From: Sequoia sempervirens
Taxonomy: Eukaryota; Streptophyta; Pinopsida; Cupressales; Cupressaceae
Length of the DNA stretch: 64,000 nucleotides
Direction of reading: 5' to 3'
Assembly: GCA_007258455.2 (NCBI GenBank)
Contig: VDFB02193867.1
Coordinates: forward strand, 572,955,105 to 573,019,104
A program made the position numbers and the translations under genes. Below, piece by piece: positions 47,621 through 59,910 of this stretch. Below the pieces are notes generated by a model. The model was not told the DNA's origin. It saw only the letters and a list, made by a program, of their open reading frames with translations, and searched no databases. Every line of letters begins with the position of its first letter. The stretch's first letter is position 1.

Positions 47621-47678
47621 GTAATTAGGGCCCTTGTGAAGGAGAAAATATAAGTTGATAAGTAAACAAATGTGTTAT

Positions 47679-48090
47679 TGTTGGTGTGAATCTAAAATCT
47701 TGTACCTAGTAATTTATCTCACTAGGGACTTAGGGGACTTATTCACATGTTAAGTTTACTTAGGATATAAGATTCTTTTTAGAAGTCTTAGTTGGTTTTT
47801 CTAGAACTTATCTTATCTAGCTTTTATGTTGATTCCTAGGTTGTTAGTTTGTTGGTTGTCACATGTCATAGGATTAAGACACATGTCACAATCCTATTCA
47901 ATCCTATTCCTCAACTTGCCTATATAAGGAAGGTCATTGTACTCATATGTTATATACTTCATACCTCATCATCATTTCAAATGATAGGTCTTAATATCAA
48001 GAATGCTCATATTCTTGCATACTCTCTTGTAGAAGGTTTTCATTGCTTTTGTAGGTGGTCTTGGGTATTAGCTAATCTTCAGCTCTTACA
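47679..48090 (+). repeat. 5' LTR of the non-autonomous element
   Basis: 412 bp from TGTTGGTGTGAATCTAAAAT to CTCTTACA. A TATA box, CTATATAAGG, lies at 47920-47929, followed ~25 bp on by TTGTACTCATATG, a plausible start region. Confidence 0.88.
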
Positions 48091-48810
48091 TGGTATCAAA
48101 GTCAAGCCTTGAAAAACCCTTCTCAAACCTAAGGTTTGAGCTATTGCTAGTGAGAGATCTAGGTTATTTTTAGTAAGGTTGAATATGCTCTTCCCTTGCA
48201 CCATATGGTGAACCTGGGAATCAAAAAACTTGAAAAAAATACCAGATTTGAGGGTTTCTCTATATGTGGGTTTTCATGGCATGTCACTTTTGGCTCATGT
48301 TGGAGGAAATTTGAGCTTAGATTCGGGTTCAGGGTAGCCAATAAAGTCAATATTGACTTTTGTTTCACCTAAATTTGACATTTTTTGCCAAAGTTATGAG
48401 GGTTAGAAGATTTGCAAGATCTGGAGGTAGCAGATCTTTTGGTGCACTTTCACCCTGATCAGACCTCATCACCGTCTTCATAATTATGAAGAGATGAAGA
48501 TTGATATATAATACACCCTATTTCATCTTTAGCTATTCGTGAGGCAACACAAAATTACCCGGGCAAGTCGTATGGCCCACCTGGGTACAAGGTACGATAT
48601 TAAATTCTCGTTGAAAATTTTATTTTTAAAAAATGAATTCTACAGCTTCAATTATTTTTGGCAGGTTCAAATAATTATTTAATCAAGCTAATCGAGCATA
48701 TTTGTTAAAATATTGATCAGGTACCCTTTTTTAATAATTTTCTACAGGTTTTATTCATTAATTGAGAAAAATTACTATTTGGCGGCCGCAATATTATTAT
48801 GGAGCAAAAG

Positions 48811-48847
48811 TTTATATATATATATATATATATATATAGATATATAT
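48811..48847. repeat. (TA)n microsatellite
   Basis: An alternating TA run inside the interior of the non-autonomous element, likely to vary in length between individuals. Confidence 0.85.
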
Positions 48848-49213
48848 TCAAAATATTTTTTTTACAATCGGAAAACTATAGACCTGCCATATCTGCATGG
48901 TTGTACCTTTACCATAGGAAGTGTCGGCTTTTTTTTGTTAACTCAAACTTTGTTAGTGGCATTAAAGGTTTTTGTTGACTGCATTAATCTCCTCACAACT
49001 ATTGTCTACTGCTCGTGTCAAAATTTCATCGCCGACCTCCACCAATGTTTGTCGATGCTGGTTTTTTGGTAGCACCATTTCCCTCAAAGCCCTTGTTGTG
49101 GACACATACAAAGCGTCGAGCACTTAAATTTTGTTGGTGGTGTGGTTCCCATCTTTGCATTTTTCACATCATTTGCATAATAATATTCTCCCTAAGTTGC
49201 ACTTAAGGGGGGA

Positions 49214-49620
49214 TGTTGGTGTGAATATAAAGTCTTGTACCTAGTAATTTATCTCACTGGGAACTTAGGGGACTTATTCACATGTTAAGTTTACTTAAGA
49301 TATAAGATTATTTCTAGAAGTCTTGTTGGATTTTCTAGAACTGATCTTATCTAGCTTTTATGTTGATTCCTAGGTAGTTAGTTTGTTGGTTGTCACATGT
49401 CATAGGATTAAGACACATGTCACAATCATGTTCAATCCTATTCCTCACCTTGCCTATATAAGGAAGGTCATTGTACCCATATGTAATATAATTCATACCT
49501 CATCATCATTTTGATAGGTCTTAATATCAAGCAAGCTCATATTCTTGCATACTCTTGTGTAGAAGGTTTTCATTTTTTTTGCAGGTGGTCTTGGGTATTG
49601 AGCTAATATTCAACTCTTAC
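49214..49620 (+). repeat. 3' LTR of the non-autonomous element
   Basis: 407 bp, highly similar to the 5' LTR (scattered substitutions and a few short indels such as CATTTCAAATGATAGG versus CATTTTGATAGG). The terminal CA appears changed: the repeat ends CTCTTAC followed by G. Confidence 0.88.
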
Positions 49621-49626
49621 GGGTAC

Positions 49627-50185
49627 CGCATAAGGATGGGAAAAGGAAATAAGGATCTAAGGTTCAATGATTGGATTAGATGTATGTGAAACAAAAGTTA
49701 AGGATTGTACAACATAATTGGTGGAAGAGGGAAGTGGTAGGTCATAAACAAGATGAGTTAAATTCTTCATAGGTGGAGTAGGGATAGGTTTGGGTAAGGT
49801 AAGATGATACAATATTAGGTGAGGAAAAGAGAGGTGGTAGGTCATAGATAGGAGGGGACAATGGCTTAATGGGTAGATGAGGTGAAGTAGAACAATGGAT
49901 CAAGATAGTATAACATGAAAAGGGAGGAAATAATATGGTGACCCATAAGAAAGAGAAAAAAATCTCCAAGGGAGAAGAGGCTATAGGAAGAAAATTGAAC
50001 AAAGGTGGCTCAAAAGATATAAAAAGGACAATATGTGCAATGAATTAGATCCATATCTAAGGGAGAGTTTTTGGATATGAGGGAAGATAAAATGGAAAAA
50101 AAGAGGCATAAGGGGAACTATTAATGTCATTGTGGACAATGATTTTGGATTGCCCAACTGCTCTAGCTCCTTCAAGGGTTTTTCA
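49627..50185. repeat. Purine-skewed low-complexity DNA (left part)
   Basis: The plus strand is dominated by A and G with few C (AGGATGGGAAAAGGAAATAAGG and similar). Minus-strand frames of 60-86 codons here are Pro/Ser/Leu-rich only because of this composition. The same texture resumes at 51742, suggesting the 50190-51741 block was inserted into one tract. Confidence 0.55.
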
Positions 50186-50189
50186 CCTA

Positions 50190-51741
50190 AAAGGAGAAAG
50201 GATGGGGTCCAAAATGCAAATTTCTACACTCAAAGTTAATGTGAATGAGATGTAATATGTCTAATTATGATGTACTAATGCATTGATCTGAAAAGAAAAT
50301 GATTTAATGATGTGAAACCAAAGAAATGCAAAGCGCTGGAAAACACATTGTGATATGCAAAAACACCTAAAAATGCAAGTATTTCGAAATAACTGAACAT
50401 AATTGGAGAGATGCACCTGGAATCTAAAACTTGATGTGGAGAGATTTTGGAATCCTGAAAAATTGACTAAAAATATTGATTGGGACACTTATGCCAGGCT
50501 GGGCGACTTATTTCCAGTTTCAGGGAAAACTTGCCAGAACAGGAATCTGCCAAATTGGTATCCAAAAATGCAGAAACCACTTGTCAGGCCTAGCAGTGGG
50601 ACTAATCTACCACTAGTGGCAAGTTATTCTACATGCAGATTTTGAGAATTTCAGGACAGAATCCTATAGCTTCGGGTTTGCACTTGCTTTTTTGACAGGT
50701 GTCTGTACTTGATTCTGTAGAAAATGGGATAAAAAGTGTCTCCAAGCTTGAATTAGGGTTATTTTGACTTGAGCGACTTTGATGACCTCTTGACCACTTT
50801 TCAACACCTATTTCTTTGACAAGTTTTCCTACAAAGTCTACAAACACACGTGCAAAGGGGGCAAATGGTTAAGGGTTAGAGTACAGGGGTTTGCCTTGGT
50901 CAAACCCCATTTTGGTAATCAAACCCTATGAAATGAAATGAAATGTGAAGATAATGATAAATAAACAACATGAAATGTCATAAACTTACCAAACCCTTGA
51001 TATGCAATGAAGTGCTCCAATGGATGACTTGATTGTGCTTAGAGAGCTTGAATACTTGAGAATGATTAAGTTAATTGCTTGAGTGAATGCTTGGATGAAT
51101 AGGTGAATAGGATATGAAAAATGATGAGAAAACCCTTTATTTATACTTGATCTTACTAAATTTCCTAAAAATAACACATCATAGGCCGACCTCAAGGGTT
51201 AGAGAATAAAATATCACCATAAATTTTAAATAATTTTGAGTTTTGTGTCAAAAAGGACTAAGTTGCCCCTATTGGTGACTTAGTCCCACTTAAGAAAATT
51301 AAGTGGGTGTTGGGAATTAAAGGGCATTAAATGTTGTCCAACGGGAATATCCTCAAAAACACACTTAAAAACGGTCGAAAAGTGTATTAAGGGGTCATTT
51401 AAACATGAGAAAGGGTTGAATTAGTAATGACAAGTCTAGAAAAGCATGGAAGTGGGTTAAAACACTTTACAAAACTTTGAAATAAGACTTGGTAAGTGAT
51501 AAAAAGGGGTTATTTAGATGAATTATGATGAAAGGATCCTAGAAAAGTGTGAAAGTGGGTTACAACACTTCACAACACCTTTACAAGACAACCTAGAAGT
51601 CTTAATGATTCACAAGGGTCCAAGACCTAATGCGAATGTGTTGGCCACATTACAACATTAAATCTAGGCAAAATCAAGCCAAAGTCCATAAGAGAGACTT
51701 AAGTGAGCATAAAAATGTCAACTATACATTTTTTGGCGACA
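50190..51741 (-). repeat. LTR-like repeat block, minus orientation, hairpin family copy 1
   Basis: In sense it may start TGTCGCC at 51741. It carries a ~35-nt hairpin at 51254-51288 and a hairpin GGGGTTT-(9 nt)-AAACCCC at 50908-50886. The same two hairpins in the same order occur on the plus strand at 61229-61839, along with shared segments such as TTTAATGTTGTAATGTG. This looks like one retroelement family in two orientations. The inner boundary near 50190 is set only by where the purine-rich texture resumes. Small frames inside are not genes. Confidence 0.5.
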
Positions 51742-53100
51742 CAATCATAATGCAATATTTGAAAAGAATGTAGTAGGGTAGAAAGTGGGAGATAAAGGGG
51801 AATCTAAAGTAGAATTATCATCATAGTGAAAATAGGCCAAATCTTCACTAAGAAAACTTAGTCAAGGTATCAAAAGGTAAATCATCAAGAGAGGTGCATG
51901 AGTCATTATGTGAAGGAGAATCAAGATGATAGGAGAATTAGTGGTAAGAGTAGAAGGAAAAGAGGATCTATGCTCACCATTGAGAGATGATTTAAGATAG
52001 TTATAGGAAATGGAGGAGAAGGATAACATGGATCACTATTAGGGCCTCTAGGCAAAGTCATGCACATAAAAGGAGTCTAAAGATGGTGTGAGGGTGGAAA
52101 GGTGGAAAAATAACATCATCAATAGTAGGAGATAAAATAGGTGTAATTGAAGGAGTGGAAGGGATAAAAGAGGAAAAATGACATGTAGATATTATTTAAG
52201 TAAATTAGAAAAGTAAGGGTGTTAGGTAAGACATGAAAACTATGACCATAAGAAGGAGACAAACCTTGGTTTAGGAATCTAAGAATGTGATTAATCACAT
52301 GAGGGAAGATAGTAATGAGGTTATGAAAAAGTGAGGATCAAGGAAATTGGCATGAATAAAATGGGAATAAAAGGAGAGGCCATGGTATAAATTGAGGAAA
52401 GATAATGGTGGTGAGAGGAAGTAAAAATGAAGGTAATTGGAGGTGAAAATGGGTTGGAATAGGTGTTGGGAAAGGTTAATTATGTGTTGGGGATATTAGA
52501 GTAGGTGTTTAAGGAGGGTGAAAGAAAGGAAATCATGTAGGAATAATGGGATCAAGTGTTGGAACCAAGAAAAGAGGTCTTGTGAGGAGTTAGGCAAGTG
52601 TTGTGAAGGTGGGGAAGGAAGGGCAGAGTGGTGAGATAGGTAAGTTAGGTGTTGGGATAAAAGACAAGTGATCTTGAGAAACATTAAAAGAGTGTAGCGA
52701 AGGTAAAAAAAAGGTGGTAAAGAAGGTGGGTCTCTAATTGGAGAAATAAGGGAAGTGTTGTGAATTTGTCAAAATGTGTGGTGGAGATAAGAAAATGAAG
52801 AGGAGGGTTAGAAAATAGAAAAATTAGGTATGGGAAAGGATAAAGTGTTTTAATAAATATACTATGGATTGGTAAGAACTAGTATAAAGGAGATGTTAAA
52901 GATATGAATGGGTGAAGTGTAGGAAATAGGTATGAGGGTGTTGTAATAAATTAAAGGAGTGTTGTAAATATTTAAAGTAAAAATAAGCTTGTTGGTAGAT
53001 ATAAATTTTGTGTGGGGAGGGAAAATGAATGATTATAAATATTAGATCAAATGGGAAAGAGAACAAGTCAACTAGAGGTTGGGGTAAGTTGGCCATAGGC
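51742..53100. repeat. Purine-skewed low-complexity DNA (right part)
   Basis: 1.35 kb in which the plus strand is mostly A and G, with recurring GGTGTTGGGA, AAGGAGAGG and GGAGAAGG strings. The reverse strand is pyrimidine-rich and gives short Pro/Ser/His/Leu frames. No repeat period is obvious by eye. No gene. Confidence 0.55.
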
Positions 53101-53417
53101 CACTAGTTTTGTCCAATAAATATAGATTAATGGCTTAAGGGAAACACCTTAAATTTTATTAGGGTTTTTTTATTTCTTACTTAATTTTTGACCTAGTTTT
53201 GAAAAGAAAAATAAAATGAGAAATGTTTTAGGTTGGTGTTTTACAGAAAAAAGTGATAGGTGGGTAAGAAGGTTAGGTTCACTAGATGAAAGAAAGAAAA
53301 ATAGGCCTAGATTTTCTAATATATTAAAAAATAGTGATTTTTCTTTATCTTGTACTAATTAGCTATAAATTAATCATATATTATAAATACAACACTAAAA
53401 CTAATAGATTTATTGTA

Positions 53418-54290
53418 TGTGTAGACACTGAAAAATGTCCTATGCCTACAAACGTCATTTTTTCGCATCATTCTCTCTTCTCACTTGTATAATTAAATAA
53501 TTCCAATTATTTAATTATTTTTCTTTAAAATAATTCTTCTATTAATTAAATATTTTTAATTATTTAGTTAATTCATGTTTCCTTTCTTTATTCTTCTTTT
53601 GATTAATTAAGTAAACTAATATTTATTTAACTATGTCGCTAACACTTTCTTTCTATAATTAAATAAATTTTCATTTATTTAATTATTCGCTCCTCGTTAT
53701 TCATCTATAATTAAATAATTAATTTTAATTATTTATCTATTCATTAATTTTTTTGTCCTTCTATAGTTAAATAATTATTGGAATTATTTAACTCCCCTTT
53801 ATCACTCTTTTATCATTAAATAATTAATCTTATTTAATTATTTAATATCTCTATCCATTTCCCTCTTATTTTAAATGGTTGTACAATCATTTTAATTAAA
53901 TGCCCATTTCCCTTATTCTCTCACAAATAAATAATCTAAATGATTATTTAATTCCTCACATGCTTCTCCATGAATTAAATAATCTTATTATTTAATTCCT
54001 CCACTTTCCCTCCACTTCCTCTCCACTTCCTCTTTTGAATATTGACCATTGATTACTTTCAGTCTCCTTTCAATCTTGACCGTCTATCCTTAGCCATCCC
54101 TAACCCTACCTCTCTATGGTGCAAGCAACCTCCACCGTTGATCTTGGCATCATTATGGCTTTCAATCTCAGTCGTCCGTTCGAGTAGCTTTTCTATAAAA
54201 GAGAGTTGTGTCCTTCATTTTTGTTTTACAACCACTATCTCCAAAGTTCTTGCTATCACATCACTATCATTTGTAGGTACCTTTGAACAA
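53418..54290 (+). repeat. LTR-like block with an array of short AT hairpins
   Basis: It begins near 53418 with TGTGTAGACACTGAAAAATG. From 53491 to 53998 it holds a run of short inverted repeats, several of them perfect: 53491-53516 (12-bp arms AATTAAATAATT), 53657-53684 (12-bp arms), 53766-53792 (11-bp arms GTTAAATAATT), 53815-53846 (13-bp arms), 53972-53998 (11-bp arms GAATTAAATAA), with weaker ones between. Spacers are pyrimidine-rich. A TATA-like TCTATAAAAGAG follows at 54191-54202. The layout suggests an LTR, but no partner copy is present, and the frame 54042-54452 inside it is not a convincing gene. Confidence 0.5.
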
Positions 54291-55124
54291 AAAAATCTGA
54301 GGGCAAGCTTGCACATTGAGAAAAATGAAGGAGATGCAAGGAAGGTTAATCAACTTCAACATGGGAAGTTTCATATAGCTTTATGTTTACATTTGATTTC
54401 CATGGTTGTTTGTGCTTTCTTGTTTGGATTGGGATTTGGGCTTAGATTTTAGGCAGTTGTGGTTGTTATCATTGAACTTTGCCTCTCATCATGATTTCTA
54501 ACCCTTCCTTACATTTTTGAACCTAACGTGAACTAATATTTTGAGTGTTTGTAAGGATTTTTACAGATTAGAGTGCAGAAACCTACTTAAAATCTGTGAT
54601 ATTCTCTTAATTATAAAAATAATTTGTATGCTAAATTTTGTAGAAAGGTTTGTGGGTTTTGTAAACTTGAGTCTTATCTTTCCATAGCTTTTTACAGTTT
54701 TAAATTTTGTTCAGATTTGAGAAAGATATTGTTTTTTTAATTCCACTGCTCTTTTTTTTAATTCAGTTGTTGACCTCTTAAAATTCGTGTTTTCTTTCGT
54801 CTATAACAATTTTTTCATGCAGAATTTTGTCGAATAGTTTATGGGTTTTAGAGAACTCAAATTTATCTTTCCAAAACATTTTACGGATTTAGATTTCATT
54901 AATATTAGGAAAATTTATCGTTGTTTTTAATTTGTTGTTATCATTAAAGGGTTTTTGGGTTACTAATTTCTTGTTTGCAATGTGTGTCTTATGTTGGGAG
55001 AAGACTTTATCTTTTAAAACTACTAATCCATTTTCTTACAGGGTTTTTGTTTGCTTTTATTTTTGGTTAAAATAGGGACACTTCAATTTGGGGACTTAAA
55101 ACAAATATTTGTCTTTACTTCTAA
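54291..55124. other. Non-coding stretch
   Basis: T-rich. Two loosely similar ~180-bp passages (around 54590-54700 and 54780-54890) share TGTTTTTTTAATT and TTTTGTAGAAAGGTTTGTGGG-like wording with drift, suggesting an old duplication. No gene. Confidence 0.4.
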
Positions 55125-55410
55125 TTAGGAACATTTCATTTTGGGCTTTAAAAATAATAACTTGAACATTTCGTTTTGGGCTTGAAAATGAACAACTTGA
55201 ACATTTCATTTTGGGATTTAAAAAAAACAACTTGAACATTTTGTTTTGGACTTTAAAAAAGAACAACTTACACATTTCATTTTGGGCTTTAAAAAAACAA
55301 CAAATTGAACATGTCATTTTGGGCTTTAAAAAGAACTTGAACATTTTGTTTTGGGCTCTAAAAGAACAACTTGCACATTTTTTTTGGTGTTGTAAAAAAA
55401 AATTTGTCTT
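55125..55410. repeat. ~38-bp minisatellite, about eight copies
   Basis: The unit is AACAACTTGAACATTTC then ATTTTGGGCTTTAAAAA, repeated with substitutions (ATTTCG, ATTTTG, GGATTT, GGACTT) and small indels. Neighbouring sequence on both sides (TTCAATTTGGGGACTTAAAA and TTTAAATTTGGGATTAAAA) looks like more decayed copies. Short frames across it merely read the repeat. Confidence 0.85.
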
Positions 55411-57291
55411 CCATGCTAATTAGGTACATTTAAATTTGGGATTAAAATGTACTAGTGTCTTTTGTGATTGGTGCGCTTGCACAATCTTTGTTGTAGAACC
55501 CATAAGGTGTACTGAGAGTATCCTCTCCCCTCGCCACTTTGTCGATCTTGGGTGTAAGAGAAATTACTCCATATTATCTTTTTTCTTTTGTAGAGGGTAA
55601 TTCCCTTGGAGAAGTAATCACTCCAAGGGGAATGACCCAAAATGGTTTTTCCCTTAGGCTGCTATATAAAAGGATAAGGCCAAAACCAAGTCCAAATTGA
55701 TGTTAGCCTTTGTCAATAGTGCCAAACTAAAAGGGGAGATAACCACACTTGTGTGAGGTAGTTGACACCCCAAGTAGGATTGGTTAAATCCTTAAGTGGT
55801 TTGTTGAGAGCTCACAAGGTGTTAAGTCCCCCAAATTGTGACTAGAAACCTCTCTTAGTAGCCGCCCTTTTTGATTGAGTTCTTGGTGTCACTCTTAGTG
55901 TAGGGAATGTGTATTGCACCCCAAAGTTACTCACCATATGGCTCCCTTGAGATGAGACAGAAATCCTTGACTTAGCATAAGCTACTTGTAGCTTTCTAAG
56001 GAGAGGGCGATTGGGTCATCCTTCTAGTCCTAGAGACCCCTAGCTATCCTCTCTCACAAAGACAAGAGTGAATACACCCCCTAAAGGTGTCCCTACACTT
56101 GTGTTGAAGGATATTCTAAGTTGTAGGCCTGAGAGTGCTACCATTGGCCTTGACCTTAGGAGTAGGAAGTGCTTGATGTGTTTTCGATATTGTTATGTAC
56201 CAATGGAAATTGGGGTAAATAACCCTCAAACATACACTATTCACATAGAAACTTGACAAGTCAACAGCTAAAACATGTTTTTAGATTGTTAGTTGTGTTT
56301 GTAATCACATTCCAAAAAATTTCCAAAATGAAAATAATTCAAAAACACCAAATCTAAGACAAACAAATTGTGCACCACATATGTGAGACAATGAGCTGCA
56401 ACAACTAAAATTCAAAATTTTAGAGAAATCCTTGTCCAATCTCAGTCCTTGTTACATTCTGATAATGACCTTAGATTTTGATTATAGACTTGCTTATTTT
56501 GACCAAGCCATTTCATCACATGATGGCTTTTCATTTCCTTAGATAGGTTGCATTACCCTCCATGCATTACCTAGTTGGTTCTAGACCATTCATAGCTATA
56601 GGAACCCTTCAAATTTCAAATTAGGAGGCCTACCATGTACCTCTGATCAGTCCATGGTTACCTTTCTAGATTGTCATTAACCTCATCTTTCTATCAATCA
56701 ATTTTTCAATCATCATTGGGTCTCAAACTAATCTCTTTGTTTAGACTCACTTGGTCAAATCATCACCCTTTCAACATTCATCTTCTAAGGTCTTGACATT
56801 CAGATGTGTTATCTTGGTCTACCATAGTTTGGATAGCATCCTTTTTCTTAGGTCCAAAGGTGTATACTCTTAGTTTCATTTGGAAAACCTACATCTTAGT
56901 CTCATATCAAAACCTTAGTCATAGTATCATTTGGTCTCATTGCATATTATATCCTTTGGTCATTATCATCATTGCATTTCAAACCTTAGTCTTAGGTGCA
57001 TTAGCATTTGACATCCTTATATCTTCAAAAGAGCCAAAAAAAATATAGCATATTCTCATATCTCATCTTGTATTATCATCTTGCATTATCAATCCTTAGG
57101 TTGCAAAAGTTATATGGTTCAAACAAGGTCATGAAGGAAAATAAAGAACATGGATTCTTCAAGCGATCCCCTTTTCAATCCCACTAGTGAAATGAACCTT
57201 CGGTAAAATTCAAATCCACCTTGCATATCACAAAAGGAAACTCCAAATCCATTTACCAGTCTAACATTAGAATAAGTCAACAAAGGCTTAA
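55411..57291. other. Non-coding repeat-derived stretch
   Basis: No gene. An inverted repeat (ATTCCCTTGGAG and CTCCAAGGGGAAT with one bulged G) lies near 55601-55634. The rest is untranslatable sequence that probably belongs to the interior of a decayed LTR element, but I recognise no domain. Confidence 0.4.
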
Positions 57292-58816
57292 TGGTGCAGG
57301 AGCACCTGGGAAACTTGGGTTTTTCTGGAGTCTTGAAGGGAGTTTAAATTTTGTTGTGTTATTTTGAGGTCATGTTGACCACCTAGCTAGGTTTTTTTGT
57401 TTTGAATAATTCTTGATCAATCTATGATCAATGGATTGGGAGGTGGCAATCATGAATGGGTTTTGAAGCCCCAACTTGTCATCTTTGCCAATCTAGTCAA
57501 AGTGTTTGAAAACACATGAGGTTTTATATTTGGTATCTTTAGGTCATCTTTGAGTTCGACCCAAGCACCTAAGTTGTTGTGAAGGCCTATTTAAGTCATG
57601 CCATGACCTTTTGGTTGGTTGGAAGCTTCATTGTACGGACTGTGTTTTCATAAGTGGAAGAAAAACAACGTTCTTGCTATTATTTTCTGGTTTTTGTTCT
57701 TTTAACAGTGCTTAATGGATTAAATTGTTATAGTTTTGATCTGTAGAATGTAGTTGTGGTTGTAACCAAGCATTGTGTAAGGTTAAGAGGTGTCTTTGTT
57801 GTTTTTATAAGTTTTTATTGTAAATAGTTTCTTTTCTGCTCAAGTTCTGGTTTGAACGAGACTATAATTTGAAAATGTGGTGCTAGAGCACTTTTCCTCC
57901 GTACAATTTGTACGGCCCTTTGGAAATAGTGCCTAGTCACCATGCTTGTAAATATGGTTGTAGATAGGGTTTGTGTGAGTTCATTGGATGCTATCAAATG
58001 GATGCCCTAGGCGAGCCAGAGCAGGCCTGGTTGGGGCAGTCTTGAAGTAAAAGCTCCATATTTTGCAGGGGAACAAAGATCTGAGCGAAATTATTTTTGG
58101 AGAATTTAAAGAAAGGTCTTAGGTATGATTGGAGATCAGGAGAGAGTTCTGGTAGTTCATCTTGAGAGAGCATTCTTTGACAGTCTTCAATCAGCTCTGT
58201 GAAATTTAGAAACCCTAGGGTTCTTGTGCATTTTAGTGTCTGGACAGCATACGGCCTGAGCAGGCTTGAGACCACAAGAATCTTGGAGGTGAGGGTAGGG
58301 GAAACACAATTCCTAAGCCAAGAACCTAGATCCTTGGGTGGGTTTAGGATGAAGAAGCATTTTACCCCTGTTCAGAGACCTAATTGGGGGCTCAAGGCTA
58401 CTAGCCTTTCAAACCCTAGGAAGGAACCTTGAGGAAGCGATGGAAAGTTGGAGGTTTGTGGTTGCACAAAGACCCTAGATTGGTCATTTTGAAGTTTTTG
58501 AAACACCTTCAAACCCCTGCAAGAACCTTGAAGAAGGTTGAGGTTATTTGGCCTTTAGGGCAGATTAAGGGCCAAAGGAGAGAGCATGGTGAAGCACCAA
58601 GATTTACTTGGAAGAAGGACAACAAGTGGATAGAAGAGGGATTGGTCAGAAAACCAGGGGTTCCTAGGTAGGAGCAGGGACCTATAGGTTAGATTGGTGG
58701 AGCAAGGCACCAAGGAGGTCTATTAAGGAAAGGCCAAGAGCAGGAATCAGTGAATGATTCCTCCAATCCCTCTCCACGATCTGATTTAACAGATTGAGTC
58801 AAGTGATACTACCATC

Positions 58817-59910
58817 ATGACAAATGCACAATTGGCCAAGATGGTTGAAGAGCAGAAGAAGACAGAGGGAAAGAATAGCCCAACTTGAGGCAGCAGTGAG
58901 GAGTGCACAGTTTGAGGGAAGAATTCCAAAAGAAGAAGAGGTTGCAGAGGAAGATAAGACCCCTGAACCTGACCCTGTTTTGAAGGAGGATCCTTTCTTG
59001 AAGGCATTGAAAGCCTTGAGTGGAAAAGCACTTGAAGGTATACCACTTTTTAGTGGAAAGATGGAAGCAAACCTAGTCATGGATTGATAGAAGGCATGGA
59101 GAATCACTTTGAGTGTGATGGAGTTACTGAAGCTCAGAAGGTGAAGGTTGCTAATTCAAGATTGAGAGGATCAGCCTTGACATGGTGGAAGTTTGTTCAG
59201 ACTGAAAGGGAGAAAGAAGGAAAACAGCCCATATCAACTTGGAAAGGAATGGTCGCTAAGGTAAAGGAAGCCTATATGCCAGATGACTATGAGATCCAAC
59301 TTCACAAGAAGAGGCAAAGTCTAAGGCAGAAGGACCAAGATGTAAACACTTACACTAAGGAGTTTCAAAAGCTTTGTATGAGGTCTAATGTGACAGAGGA
59401 TGAGAGCCTAAAAGTGGCTAGGTACCTTAATGGCTTGAAGTGGAACATTCAGGAGGAGATGGCTTTACTAAGTCCCAAGACAGTCCACCAATGCTATCAG
59501 TTGGCCATAAAGATTGAAGAGAGGACTAAGAGGAAGCAAGATCAGGCTTCTAAGGGCAGAGGCAAAGGCAGGGATCAAAGGGATCAAAGAGGACAGCGTG
59601 GTGGTTACCAAGGTAGAGGCAATGATCAAAGAAATCAAGGAGAATCAAAACTTGCTGAGCATGGAGGTGAAACATCTTCAAGAGGAGGATTTAATAGAGG
59701 AAGAGGACCTCAAGGAGGTTCAAACAGAGGAAGAGGAGCAGGTAGGAGTAATTCTTACTTTGCAAACATGAAGTGTTATCATTGTAACCAACTAGGTCAC
59801 CCTGCTTATAGGTGCCCTGAGAAAGCATCATCATCTAGCAATGAAAAGAGAGTGGCCTATGCACAAGAGGACACCATGAGTCCTAAGGCAACTGAGATCA
59901 GTCATATAGA
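58817..59910 (+). pseudogene. Ty3 gag with zinc knuckle (second element)
   Basis: The ATG at 58817 starts TNAQLAKMVEEQKK. The frame shifts near 58855 into a segment with RERIAQLEAAVRSAQ (heptad-like) and EEVAEEDKTPEPDP, and shifts again at about 59083, fitting loss of one G from a TGG codon. 59084 onward gives the capsid region: VKVANSRLRGSALTWWKFVQ, DDYEIQLHKKRQSLRQK and VNTYTKEFQKLCMRS. A Gly/Arg/Gln-rich linker leads to an intact zinc knuckle CYHCNQLGHPAYRC (59773-59814). Only frameshifts, no nonsense codon, in the main body. Confidence 0.88.

Larger units (their letters stand above)
47679..49620 (+). mobile_element. Non-autonomous LTR retrotransposon, complete ends, no coding capacity
   Basis: A 1.94-kb element: 5' LTR 47679-48090, PBS TGGTATCAAAGTC at 48091-48103 (tRNA-Met type), a 1.1-kb interior without protein motifs, polypurine tract AAGGGGGGA at 49205-49213, and 3' LTR 49214-49620. 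Both LTRs start TGTTGGTGTGAAT. The interior is larger than a typical TRIM and smaller than most LARDs. It must borrow enzymes from a copia-type partner. Flanking 5-mers (GTTAT left, GGTAC right) do not match, so no clean TSD is visible. Confidence 0.85.

Noticed and set aside
49622..49626. Target-site duplication of the 47.7-49.6 kb element (GTTAT versus GGTAC)
   Set aside because: Only three of five bases match; not reported as a TSD.
53491..53998. Regularly spaced palindromes considered as a CRISPR array
   Set aside because: The repeats vary in sequence and spacing, are AT palindromes in a plant LTR-like context, and no cas genes exist here.
54042..54452. 136-codon plus-strand frame
   Set aside because: Lies across the end of the LTR-like hairpin block, lacks domain features, and its composition follows the local pyrimidine-rich repeat.
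55096..55423. Frames with Phe/Lys-rich repeats on both strands
   Set aside because: They translate the ~38-bp minisatellite; the periodic protein pattern is a by-product.
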